Shown piece by piece: positions 22,950-30,720 of a stretch of DNA of 32,018 nucleotides (within the stretch, counting starts at the first letter, position 1; each line of letters starts with the position of its first letter). The notes below the pieces were generated by a model. It did no database searches, was not told where the DNA came from, and worked only from the letters and a program-made list of their open reading frames with translations. Location of the stretch: positions 1-32,018 of the forward strand of contig CAZCPY010000021.1 of the NCBI GenBank assembly GCA_964499865.1, in the 5' to 3' direction. Source of the stretch: JANOGU01 sp964499865. Lineage in GTDB: Bacteria; Pseudomonadota; Alphaproteobacteria; Rhodobacterales; Rhodobacteraceae. The position numbers and the translations under genes are program-made.

Positions 22950-24200
22950 ATGCGCTACAATGTCCTGTCGATCCTGACCCAAGGCCTGCGGGGCAACACC
23001 GGCTGGCGTCCCGCCTGGCGCGACCCCGCCCCCAGGCCCGCCTATGACGCGGTGATCATCGGCGGCGGCGGACATGGCCTGTCGACCGCCTACTACCTCG
23101 CGAAGAACCACGGCATGACGAACATCGCCGTGCTGGAAAAGGGCACGCTCGGCCAGGGCAACATCGGCCGCAACACCACCATCGTGCGCGCCAACTACAT
23201 GCTGCCGGGCAACTCCGAATTCTACTCGCACTCCCTCAGGCTCTGGGAAGGTCTGGAGCGCGAGCTGAACTACAACGTCATGCACAGCCAGCGGGGCCTC
23301 ATCAACCTGTTCCACTCCGACGGCCAGCGCGACTACTGGGTGCGGCGCGGCAACGCGATGGTCAACCAGGGCGACGACGCCATCCTGCTGGACCGCGAGG
23401 GCGTGCGCGAACACCTGCCCTACCTCGACTTCGAACAGACCCGGTTCCCGATCTGCGGCGGCGTCTGGCATCCCCGCGGCGGCACGGCACGGCACGACGC
23501 GGTGGCCTGGGGCTATGCCCGCGGGGCAGACCGGAGGGGCGTGGACCTGATCCAGAACTGCGAGGTCACCGGGATCGACATCGCCGGGGGCCGCGTCACC
23601 GGCGTGCAGACGACGCGGGGGCCGATCCGGGCGGGAAAGGTCGGCATCATCGTCGCCGGGCGGTCGTCGCAGGTGGCGGCAATGGCCGGGATGCGCCTGC
23701 CGATCGAAAGCCACGTCCTGCAGGCCTTCGTGACCGAGGGGCTGAAGCCCTGCATCGACCATGTGGTCAGCTTCGGCATGGGGCATTTCTACATCAGCCA
23801 GTCCGACAAGGGCGGCCTCGTCTTCGGCGGCGACCTCGACTTCTACGCAAGCTACGCTGCCCGCGGAAACCTGCCGATGGTGGAGCATGTGATGGAAGCC
23901 GGCATGACGCTGATGCCGATGATCGGCCGCGCCCGCGTCCTGCGGTCCTGGGGCGGCATCATGGACATGACGCCTGACGGCTCGCCCGTCATCGACAGGA
24001 CGCATGTCGAGGGGCTGTTCCTCGACTGCGGCTGGAACTATGGCGGCTTCAAGGCCGTGCCCGCCTCGGGCTGGTGCATGGCGCATCTGATGGCGACCGG
24101 CGAAAGCCACCCCGTCGCCGCCCGCTTCCGCCTGAACCGCTTCGCCACCGGCGCCGTCCTCGACGAGGAAGGCACCGGGTCGCAGCACAACCTGCACTGA
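22950..24200 (+). CDS. soxB: Sarcosine oxidase beta subunit
   Basis: A 416-residue flavoprotein of the DAO family. Residues 33-43 hold the dinucleotide-binding VIIGGGGHG motif. GNIGRNTTIVRANY (70-83) and YNVMHSQRG (108-116) are typical of SoxB, and H182 in GGTARHDAVAWG matches the covalent FMN histidine of heterotetrameric sarcosine oxidase. The complex oxidises sarcosine to glycine, giving 5,10-methylene-tetrahydrofolate or formaldehyde plus hydrogen peroxide. The start ATG 22950 (MRYNVLSIL) matches the family; its ribosome site is weak. The next sox gene is 298 bases away across a hairpin-rich gap. N-methylglutamate dehydrogenase subunits look similar; no gmaS or mgs genes are here to support that alternative. 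Confidence 0.88.
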   Translation: MRYNVLSILTQGLRGNTGWRPAWRDPAPRPAYDAVIIGGGGHGLSTAYYLAKNHGMTNIAVLEKGTLGQGNIGRNTTIVRANYMLPGNSEFYSHSLRLWEGLERELNYNVMHSQRGLINLFHSDGQRDYWVRRGNAMVNQGDDAILLDREGVREHLPYLDFEQTRFPICGGVWHPRGGTARHDAVAWGYARGADRRGVDLIQNCEVTGIDIAGGRVTGVQTTRGPIRAGKVGIIVAGRSSQVAAMAGMRLPIESHVLQAFVTEGLKPCIDHVVSFGMGHFYISQSDKGGLVFGGDLDFYASYAARGNLPMVEHVMEAGMTLMPMIGRARVLRSWGGIMDMTPDGSPVIDRTHVEGLFLDCGWNYGGFKAVPASGWCMAHLMATGESHPVAARFRLNRFATGAVLDEEGTGSQHNLH

Positions 24201-24498
24201 CGCCGATGCGCAGCACCGTCCACCACCGTGCCGCCCAGGGCCCATCGGTCGCGCCGAAGAGGGGGGCGCTGCCCCCCGGCTTTGCCTCCCCCCGGGATAT
24301 TTGGGATCGGAAGATGCACCGGCCTGCTCATCTTCCGGTCCCAAGTATCCTCAGGGGGGAGGGAGCGCAGCGACCGGTGGGGGCAGAATGCCCCCTCAGG
24401 CGGAGGGAAGCGGCCTCTTCGGCCGCTGACCGACAGGAAAGGCTTGTGCCGCAGGCACGCGATTTCCTTCGCCCGCGCCACAGACCGAGGCCTGACCG
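24201..24498. other. Hairpin-chain spacer between soxB and soxD
   Basis: This gap has no supported gene. It contains in series: GGGGGGC-GCT-GCCCCCC (24261-24277); the 22-base inverted repeat at 24294-24350; GGGGGCA-GAA-TGCCCCC (24379-24395); AGCGGCC-TCTTC-GGCCGCT (24409-24427); and GTGCC-GCA-GGCAC (24446-24458) nested between AGGAAA and TTTCCT (24435-24468). It probably affects how much of the soxB transcript continues into soxDAG. Confidence 0.75.
24294..24350. repeat. 22-base inverted repeat of the CATCTTCC family
   Basis: The left arm (24294-24315) begins GGATATTTGGGATCGGAAGA and ends TG; the right arm (24329-24350) begins CATCTTCCGGTCCCAAGTAT and ends CC. They are complementary over 22 positions with two differences and a 13-base loop. 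Outer C and G runs extend the pairing. A single related arm occurs at 9575-9604. Confidence 0.7.
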
Positions 24499-24768
24499 AT
24501 GCGCCTGACCTGCCCCCTCTGTGGCCCCCGTGACCGGCGCGAGTTCTACTACTACGGCGCCGCCGACTGGCTGGCGCGGCCCGAGGCCGGGGCGGCGCCC
24601 GAGGCCTGGGACGCCTACCTGCACCTGCGCGACAACCCCGCCGGTGTGCTGGATGACCTGTGGTACCACGAGACCGGCTGCGCCCAGTGGCTGCGCGTCA
24701 CGCGCAACACGGTGACGCACGCGGTGCTGTCGGTCGCCCTGGTGGCAGAGGGCGATCATGCGGGTTGA
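24499..24768 (+). CDS. soxD: Sarcosine oxidase delta subunit
   Basis: An 89-residue zinc-binding subunit of heterotetrameric sarcosine oxidase. C5 and C8 (CPLCG) with H57 and C61 (WYHETGC) match the structural zinc site of SoxD. DNPAGVLDDLWYHETGCAQW is the family signature. A GAGG ribosome site lies eight bases before the ATG, after the hairpin-rich spacer. It overlaps soxA by 11 bases, showing translational coupling. Its small size, order and coupling fit the standard soxB-D-A-G layout. Confidence 0.9.
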   Translation: MRLTCPLCGPRDRREFYYYGAADWLARPEAGAAPEAWDAYLHLRDNPAGVLDDLWYHETGCAQWLRVTRNTVTHAVLSVALVAEGDHAG

Positions 24769-27670
24769 GGGGCGGGGGCTGGTCGACCGGGGCCGCCCGG
24801 TCCGGTTCCGCTTCGACGGGCGGGACTGCACCGGCTTTCAGGGCGACACGCTCGCCTCGGCGCTGCTTGCCAACGGCGTGCGGCTGGTCGGGCGCAGTTT
24901 CAAGTACCACCGCCCCCGCGGCATCCTGACCGCGGGGCCCGAGGAGCCCAACGCCCTGGTCGAGGTGCTGGAGGACGGCCAGCAGACGCCGAACGTGCGG
25001 GCGACGGTGCAGGAGGTGTTCGAGGGGCTGGAGGCGAAAAGCCAGAACCGCTGGCCGTCGCTGAAGCTGGACCTGCTCGAGGTCAACGACCTGCTGTCGC
25101 CGTTCCTGTCGGCGGGGTTCTACTACAAGACCTTCATGTGGCCGCGGGCGTTCTGGGAACGGCTGTATGAACCGCTGATCCGCCGCGCCGCCGGCCTGGG
25201 CGCGCTGTCGGGGCGGCATGACGATGCGGCCTACGAGAAGGCGCATGCCTTCTGCGACCTGCTGGTGATCGGCGGCGGCCCGGCGGGGCTGATGGCGGCG
25301 CTGACGGCGGGGCGGGCCGGGGCGCGGGTGATCCTGACTGAGGAGACCGACCGCTTCGGCGGCCGCCTGCTGTCCGATCCGCAGGAGGTGGGCGGGCAGT
25401 CCGGGCAGGGCTGGGCGGCGACGGTCACGGCGGAGCTGATGTCGATGCCCAACGTGCGGCTGATGCCGCGCACCACGGTCACCGGCGCCCATGACCACGG
25501 CACCTTTGCCGCGCTGGAGCGGGTGGGGCTGCACCTGCGCGCCCGTCCCGACCTGCCGCGCGAATGCTTCTGGCGGATCGTGGCACGCCGGGCGCTGCTG
25601 GCGGCGGGCGCGCTGGAGCGTGCGATCGCGCATCCGGGCAACGACAGGCCGGGGATCATGCTGGCCTCGGCGGTGCGCAGCTACCTGCACCGCTATGGCG
25701 TGGCGGCCGGGCGGCGGGTGGCGCTTTATGCGGCGACGGATGCGGCGCGCGCGCTGGTGGGCGAGTTGCGCGCGGCGGGGGTGGAGGTCGCGGGCATCAT
25801 CGACCCCCGCCCCGATGCGCCGCCGCAGGAGGGCGTGCCGGTCTACAAGGCGGGCCGGGTGACGCAGACCCGCGGGCGCCTGGGGCTGGCCGAGGTGGTC
25901 ATCGACCATGACGCGGGCACGCACCGGCTGGCGGCGGATTGCCTGGCGCTGGCGGGCGGCTGGAACCCGACGCTGCACCTGACCTGCCATCTGGGCGCGA
26001 AACCCGTCTGGCGCGCCGACATCGCGGCCTTTGTCCCCGCCGCGGGCGCCGTGCCGGGGATGGCGGTGGCCGGGGCGGCGGGGGGGACGTTCTCCACCCA
26101 TGGCGCGCTGGCCGAAGGCGCCGCGCGGGCGGTCGATGCCTTGGCCGACCTGGGCCTGACGGCCACGCCGGAGGTGCCCGCGGCCGAGGATGCGCCCTTT
26201 GCACCCGTGGCGCCCATGCAGGTGGCGGGCAAGGGTCGGGCCTGGCTCGACTTTGCCAACGACGTGACGACCAAGGACGTGAAGCTGGCGGCGCAGGAGG
26301 GCTATGCCTCGCCCGAGCTGATGAAGCGCTACACCACGCAAGGGATGGCGCCCGACCAGGGCAAGAATTCCAACGTGGCCGCACTGTCGGTGCTGGCCGA
26401 CGCCACGGGCCGCGGCATTGCCGAGACCGGGACGACCACCTTCCGCCCGCCGTTTTCGCCCGTGTCGATCGCCGCCATGGGCGCCGGGGGCCGCGCGCAG
26501 GGGTTCGCGCCGCAGCGGTTCCTGACCTCGGACCAGGCCAGCCGCGACCGCGGCGCGCCGATGGTCGAGGCCGGCCTGTGGTACCGGCCGAGCTATTTCC
26601 CCAAGGCGGGAGAGACCGGCATGCAGGCCGCCTGCGACCGCGAGGTGGCGACGGTGCGCCGCGCGGTCGGGGTGACGGATGTCTCGACTCTTGGGAAAAT
26701 CGAACTTTTCGGGCCCGATGTGGGCCGCTTCCTCGATTTCGTTTACACAAACACGTTCTCGACCCTGCCGGTGGGCCGCGTCCGCTATGGCCTGATGCTG
26801 CGCGAGGACGGCTTTGTCCTCGACGACGGCACCACCGCGCGGCTGGAGGCCGACCGCTGGGTGATGACCACCACCACCGCCGCGGCGGGGCTGGTGATGC
26901 GGCATCTCGACTTCGTGCATCAGGCCTTCATGCCGACGGCGCGGTTGCGCTTCGTTTCGGTCACCGAGGCCTGGGCGCAGTTCGCGGTGGCGGGGCCGCT
27001 CGCGCGGCGGCTTCTGGCCAGCATGGCGGACCTGCCCGACCTGCCCTTCATGGGCTGTGCGCCGGTGCAGCTGATGGGCGTGGCGGGGCGGCTGTTCCGC
27101 ATTTCGTTCTCGGGCGAGCAGGGCTACGAGATCGCAGTGCCGACCCGCTTCGGAGAGGCGCTGTTCCGCGACCTCGTGGCGCGCGCCGAGACCCTGGGCG
27201 GCGGGCCCTACGGGATGGAGGCGCTGAACGTCCTGCGCATCGAAAAGGGCTTCATCACGCATGCCGAGATCCACGGGCGGACCACCGCCTTCGACATCGG
27301 CCTCGAGAAGATGATCAGCCCCGGGAAGGACTGCATCGGCAAGGCCGCGGCGGCCCGGCCCGCCCTGACCGGACCGGACAGGGAGCAGCTGGTGGGCCTG
27401 CGTCCCGTGACCGATGCCGCCATCACCTCGGGTGCGCATCTGTTCAACCCGGGCGACCGGCTGCACCGCGAGACGGGGCAGGGCTATGTCACCTCGGTCG
27501 GCGCCTCGCCCACGCTGGGGGGCTGGCTGGGGCTGGGGTTCCTGCGGAACGGCCGCGCGCGGCATGGCGAGACGGTGCGTCTGGTCGATCGCCTGCGGGG
27601 CCTGGACGTGATGTGCACCGTCCACGATCCCGTCTTCCACGATCCCGAGGGGAGAAAGCCGCGTGGCTGA
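24758..27670 (+). CDS. soxA: Sarcosine oxidase alpha subunit
   Basis: A 970-residue multidomain subunit, normal length for SoxA. Residues about 14-90 are a ferredoxin-like 2Fe-2S-fold domain without cluster function (CTGFQGDTLASALLANGV). Residues about 165-480 are a pyridine-nucleotide-disulphide oxidoreductase-like NAD-binding domain (LLVIGGGPAGLMAALTAGRAG). Residues about 590-960 are a GcvT-like tetrahydrofolate-binding domain (FSGEQGYEIAVP, LRIEKGFITHAEIHGRTT). The GcvT part accepts the one-carbon unit from the sarcosine methyl group. It overlaps soxD upstream by 11 bases and soxG downstream by eight bases. The two zinc ligands are in SoxD, and the covalent FMN is in SoxB. Confidence 0.92.
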   Translation: MRVEGRGLVDRGRPVRFRFDGRDCTGFQGDTLASALLANGVRLVGRSFKYHRPRGILTAGPEEPNALVEVLEDGQQTPNVRATVQEVFEGLEAKSQNRWPSLKLDLLEVNDLLSPFLSAGFYYKTFMWPRAFWERLYEPLIRRAAGLGALSGRHDDAAYEKAHAFCDLLVIGGGPAGLMAALTAGRAGARVILTEETDRFGGRLLSDPQEVGGQSGQGWAATVTAELMSMPNVRLMPRTTVTGAHDHGTFAALERVGLHLRARPDLPRECFWRIVARRALLAAGALERAIAHPGNDRPGIMLASAVRSYLHRYGVAAGRRVALYAATDAARALVGELRAAGVEVAGIIDPRPDAPPQEGVPVYKAGRVTQTRGRLGLAEVVIDHDAGTHRLAADCLALAGGWNPTLHLTCHLGAKPVWRADIAAFVPAAGAVPGMAVAGAAGGTFSTHGALAEGAARAVDALADLGLTATPEVPAAEDAPFAPVAPMQVAGKGRAWLDFANDVTTKDVKLAAQEGYASPELMKRYTTQGMAPDQGKNSNVAALSVLADATGRGIAETGTTTFRPPFSPVSIAAMGAGGRAQGFAPQRFLTSDQASRDRGAPMVEAGLWYRPSYFPKAGETGMQAACDREVATVRRAVGVTDVSTLGKIELFGPDVGRFLDFVYTNTFSTLPVGRVRYGLMLREDGFVLDDGTTARLEADRWVMTTTTAAAGLVMRHLDFVHQAFMPTARLRFVSVTEAWAQFAVAGPLARRLLASMADLPDLPFMGCAPVQLMGVAGRLFRISFSGEQGYEIAVPTRFGEALFRDLVARAETLGGGPYGMEALNVLRIEKGFITHAEIHGRTTAFDIGLEKMISPGKDCIGKAAAARPALTGPDREQLVGLRPVTDAAITSGAHLFNPGDRLHRETGQGYVTSVGASPTLGGWLGLGFLRNGRARHGETVRLVDRLRGLDVMCTVHDPVFHDPEGRKPRG

Positions 27671-28211
27671 GCTGATCGCCTCCCCCGCCCTCAGGGCCGC
27701 GCCGGTGACGGCGGCGGGCTGCACGCTGGCGCCGGCCGACCCCGGGCCGGTGGCCGCGCTGGCGCTGATGCCGGGGCAGGAGGCGGCGGCGGCAAGGCTG
27801 CTGGCGCCTCTGGGCCTGGCCTTTCCGGCGCCGAACACGACCGCCGTCCGAGGCGCCGCGCGCATCGTCTGGACGGGACGGGCGCAGGCCTTGGTGATCG
27901 GCGTGCCCCTGGGTGCGGCCGAGGGGCTGGCGGTGTTCGACCAGACCGACGGCTGGGCCACGCTGACCTTGCAGGGCAAGGCCGCCGCGGCGGCGCTGAT
28001 GCGGCTGGTGCCGCTGGACCTGGAGGCGATGGCCGAAGGGCAGGCGGCGCGGGCCCCCGTCGGCCACATGCAGGCGGTGATCTGGCGCGAGGCCGCGGGC
28101 TTCACGCTGATGGTCTTCCGCTCGATGGCGCGCACCGCCTGGCATGAGATCGAGGTGGCGCTGGCGGCGCTGGCGGCGCGGCAGGTGCTGGACGCGCGCG
28201 ATGGACCTTGA
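27663..28211 (+). CDS. soxG: Sarcosine oxidase gamma subunit
   Basis: A 182-residue subunit with the weakly conserved SoxG fold (related to the tail of GcvT). Recognisable are VFDQTDGWATLTLQGKAAAAALMRLVPLD, then VGHMQAVIWREAAGFTLMVFRSMARTAWHEIE near the C-terminus. It begins with GTG 27663 inside the end of soxA and ends overlapping the amidohydrolase gene by 11 bases. It completes the soxBDAG set. Poor overall conservation is usual for this subunit; assignment rests on order plus these segments. Confidence 0.85.
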   Translation: MAELIASPALRAAPVTAAGCTLAPADPGPVAALALMPGQEAAAARLLAPLGLAFPAPNTTAVRGAARIVWTGRAQALVIGVPLGAAEGLAVFDQTDGWATLTLQGKAAAAALMRLVPLDLEAMAEGQAARAPVGHMQAVIWREAAGFTLMVFRSMARTAWHEIEVALAALAARQVLDARDGP

Positions 28212-29325
28212 GGCGCTGACCGCCTTCCGCCGGGGCCTGCACATGCGCCCCGAGGTCTCGGGGCAGGAGGCCGCGACGGCGGCGGCCTTTGCGGCCGCCT
28301 TGCCGCCGGGGCTGGCGGTGACGACGGGCCTGGGCGGACACGGGGTGGCGGCGGTGCTGACCGGCGCGGCGCCCGGGCCTGCGGTGATGCTGCGGGCGGA
28401 ACTCGACGCGCTGCCCATCGTCGAGACCGGGCGCATGCCCTGGGCCTCGACGGTGCCGGGCGTGGCGCATTTGTGCGGGCATGACGGGCACCTGACGATC
28501 CTGCTCGCGGCGGCCCGGGCGCTGGCCGCGGCGCCGCCCGCGCGTGGCCGCGTGATCTTCCTGGGCCAGCCGGCCGAGGAGGACGGGTCGGGCGCCGCCG
28601 CGGTGATAGCCGATCCCCGCTTTGCCCCGCTGCGCCCGGACTGGGCCTTTGCGCTGCACAACCTGCCGGGGGGGCCGCCGGGTCAGGTCTGGCTGCGGCC
28701 GGGGCCGATGAACTGCGCCTCGATGGGCCTGCGCATCGTGCTGCAGGGGCGCACCTCGCATGCCGCCGAGCCTGCGGCCGCGCGGTCGCCCGTGAAGGCC
28801 GTGGCGCGCCTGATCCCGGCCTTGATCGCGCTGTCGCGCGACGGGGCGCCGGATGCGGGGTTCCGCCTGGCCACGGTGACCCATGCCCGTCTGGGCGAGC
28901 CCGCCTTCGGCATCACGCCCGGGCAGGCCGAGGTCCTGGTCACCCTGCGCACGCTGACCGACGAAGGCATGGCGGCGCTGCTGGCCGAGGCGCAGGCGCT
29001 GGCGCAGGCCGAGGCGCGCGACGGGCTGGCCGTCACGCTGACCCACCACGACGCCTTTGCCGCCTGCACCAACGACCCCGAGGCGACCGCCGTGCTGGCC
29101 CGCGCCGCAATGGCCGAGGGGATGGCCCCGGTGCCGGGCGACCTGCCGATGCGGGCGTCGGAGGACTTCGGCCGTTTCGGCGCGGTGGCGAAGGCGGCGA
29201 TGCTGGGCCTTGGCGCGGGCGAGGGGCACCCGCGGCTGCATGCGCCGGACTACGACTTTCCCGATGCGCTGATCGCCCCGGGGGCGCGTCTGTTCGTGCG
29301 GGCGGTGCGCGACATCCTGGGCTGA
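28201..29325 (+). CDS. M20-family amidohydrolase (hippurate/IAA-amino-acid hydrolase type)
   Basis: A 374-residue zinc-type aminoacylase of peptidase family M20D. The metal-site CGHDGH motif lies at about 97-102, followed by EED near 128-130, the ALHN histidine near 151 and a C-terminal HAPDYDF histidine. The central dimerisation domain carries the usual TSHAAEP. Members release an amino acid from an N-acyl amino acid. It starts inside soxG (11-base overlap), so it is cotranscribed with sarcosine oxidase. A natural inference is that it frees sarcosine or a related amine acid from an N-acylated precursor. That is not tested; N-acetyl-amino acids or hippurate are other options. Confidence 0.82.
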   Translation: MDLEALTAFRRGLHMRPEVSGQEAATAAAFAAALPPGLAVTTGLGGHGVAAVLTGAAPGPAVMLRAELDALPIVETGRMPWASTVPGVAHLCGHDGHLTILLAAARALAAAPPARGRVIFLGQPAEEDGSGAAAVIADPRFAPLRPDWAFALHNLPGGPPGQVWLRPGPMNCASMGLRIVLQGRTSHAAEPAAARSPVKAVARLIPALIALSRDGAPDAGFRLATVTHARLGEPAFGITPGQAEVLVTLRTLTDEGMAALLAEAQALAQAEARDGLAVTLTHHDAFAACTNDPEATAVLARAAMAEGMAPVPGDLPMRASEDFGRFGAVAKAAMLGLGAGEGHPRLHAPDYDFPDALIAPGARLFVRAVRDILG

Positions 29326-29406
29326 GCCGCCGCGGTTGCCATCCCGCGGGGCCTCTGGCACGGTTCCCCGCGGCCTGCCGTGGCCGCGCCACCAGGCGCA
29401 ACCTCC

Positions 29407-30720
29407 GTGAGCTTCCGCTTCGTCCATACCGCCGACCTGCACCTCGATTCGCCGCTGGTGTCGCTGGCCCTGCGCGACCCCGCGCTGGCGGCCGAGGTCG
29501 GCACCGCGACGCGGGCGGCGCTGGCGCGGACGGTCGACCTGTGCCTGGCCGAGGGGGCGCAGGCCCTGCTGATCGCGGGCGACCTGTGGGACGGGTCGCA
29601 GACCTCGGCCCGCACGGCGCGGTTCCTCAAGGCGGAACTGGCGCGCCTGGGCGAGGGCGGCGTGCGCGGCTTTGTCATCCGCGGGAACCACGATGCGATG
29701 TCCAGGCTGGGCAGCGAGCTGGCCCCGCCCCCCGGCACGGTGATCTTCGGCCCGCGCGCGGGGACCGAGACCTTCGAGGCGGGCGGCCGCCGCATTGCCG
29801 TGCACGGCCTGTCCTTCCGCGACCCGACCGCACCCGACAGCCTGCTGCCGCAGTATCCCCCCCCGGTGCAGGGCGCCTTCAACATCGGCCTGATGCACAC
29901 GAGCCTCGGGGGCAGCGCCGGGCACGACACCTATGCCCCCTGCCGGCTGGCCGACCTCGAGGCGCATGGCTACGACTACTGGGCGCTGGGGCACATCCAC
30001 CGACGGTCCGAGCACCGGGGCCGGGCGGCGGTGGTGATGCCGGGCATCCCGCAGGGCCGCGACATCGGCGAGGCCGGGGACTGTTCGGTGACGCTCGGGA
30101 CGCTTGCGGACGACGGGACGCTGACGCTGGAAACCCGCAGCGTGGCGCGGCTGCGCTTCGACCGGCTGGAGGTCGATCTGGCGGGCGTGGCAGAGTGGGA
30201 TGGCGCCGTTTCCGCCCTGGCGCGGGCGGTGCGTGCGGCGGGGCATGCGGCGGTGCGTGCGGCGGGGCATGCGGCGGGGCATGCTGCGGGGCATGCGGCG
30301 GGGCGGGCCGCGCGCGCGGTGCCGCATCTGGTGCTTCGCCCGCGGCTGACGGGCGCCACGCCGCTGGCTTTCCGCATCCTGCGCGACCTCGACAGGCTGA
30401 CCGAGGAGGCGCGGGCGGCGGCGGAAGCCGCGGAAGGCGTCTGGATCGACAGGCTGGAGAACGCCACCACGGGCGAGACCGGCGCCGCGGGCCGGCTGCC
30501 CGACGATCTGGTGCGCATCGTCACGCAGGACCTGCCCCGCGACCCCGCCCTGGCCAGCGCGATGGCCGAGGCGGCCGACCTTCTGGCCCGCGACCTGCCG
30601 CCCGACCTGCGCGACCTGTTCGGGCAGGACGCCACCGCGCAGGCCGCCCTCTGCGCCGGGCTTCTGGCCGAGGGCGTGCCCGCGCTCCTGTCGCGGCTGT
30701 CCCGCCCGCGGGAGGGGTGA
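29407..30720 (+). CDS. YhaO/SbcD-like metallophosphoesterase (DNA repair exonuclease)
   Basis: A 437-residue member of the calcineurin-like phosphoesterase superfamily. Active-site motifs are D10/H12 in HTADLHLD, D59 in GDLWDG, N94-H95 in GNHD, H164 in GLMHTS and the GHIH pair at 195-198. GTG 29407 is chosen because homology begins FRFVHTADLHL there; an upstream GTG at 29380 lacks support. Residues 275-302 are a tandem run of four-residue units (VRAA/GHAA) encoded by seven 12-base repeats. Such genes pair with an SMC-like ATPase (YhaN/SbcC-like), and that gene follows with a TGATG overlap. The couple is expected to process DNA ends; function is by family. Confidence 0.85.
   Translation: MSFRFVHTADLHLDSPLVSLALRDPALAAEVGTATRAALARTVDLCLAEGAQALLIAGDLWDGSQTSARTARFLKAELARLGEGGVRGFVIRGNHDAMSRLGSELAPPPGTVIFGPRAGTETFEAGGRRIAVHGLSFRDPTAPDSLLPQYPPPVQGAFNIGLMHTSLGGSAGHDTYAPCRLADLEAHGYDYWALGHIHRRSEHRGRAAVVMPGIPQGRDIGEAGDCSVTLGTLADDGTLTLETRSVARLRFDRLEVDLAGVAEWDGAVSALARAVRAAGHAAVRAAGHAAGHAAGHAAGRAARAVPHLVLRPRLTGATPLAFRILRDLDRLTEEARAAAEAAEGVWIDRLENATTGETGAAGRLPDDLVRIVTQDLPRDPALASAMAEAADLLARDLPPDLRDLFGQDATAQAALCAGLLAEGVPALLSRLSRPREG
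30229..30312 (+). repeat. 12-base tandem repeat inside the YhaO-like gene
   Basis: Seven 12-base units run in frame: the forms GTGCGTGCGGCG (units 1 and 3), GGGCATGCGGCG (2, 4, 6), GGGCATGCTGCG (5) and GGGCGGGCCGCG (7). They encode VRAA, GHAA or GRAA. Near-identical DNA indicates recent slippage. Confidence 0.9.

Noticed and set aside
24201..24498. Small protein genes in the soxB-soxD spacer
   Set aside because: Open frames there run through hairpin repeats, lack ribosome sites and show no family.
24698..28135. A very long minus-strand open frame (over 1100 codons) antisense to soxA and soxG
   Set aside because: It is a GC-codon shadow: low-complexity Arg/Pro/Gly/His-rich translation, no domain, and the plus strand carries clear soxA and soxG.
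22950..28211. N-methylglutamate dehydrogenase (mgdABCD) rather than sarcosine oxidase
   Set aside because: Subunit order is shared by both, but no gmaS or mgsABC genes are adjacent. Not fully excluded; noted under soxB.
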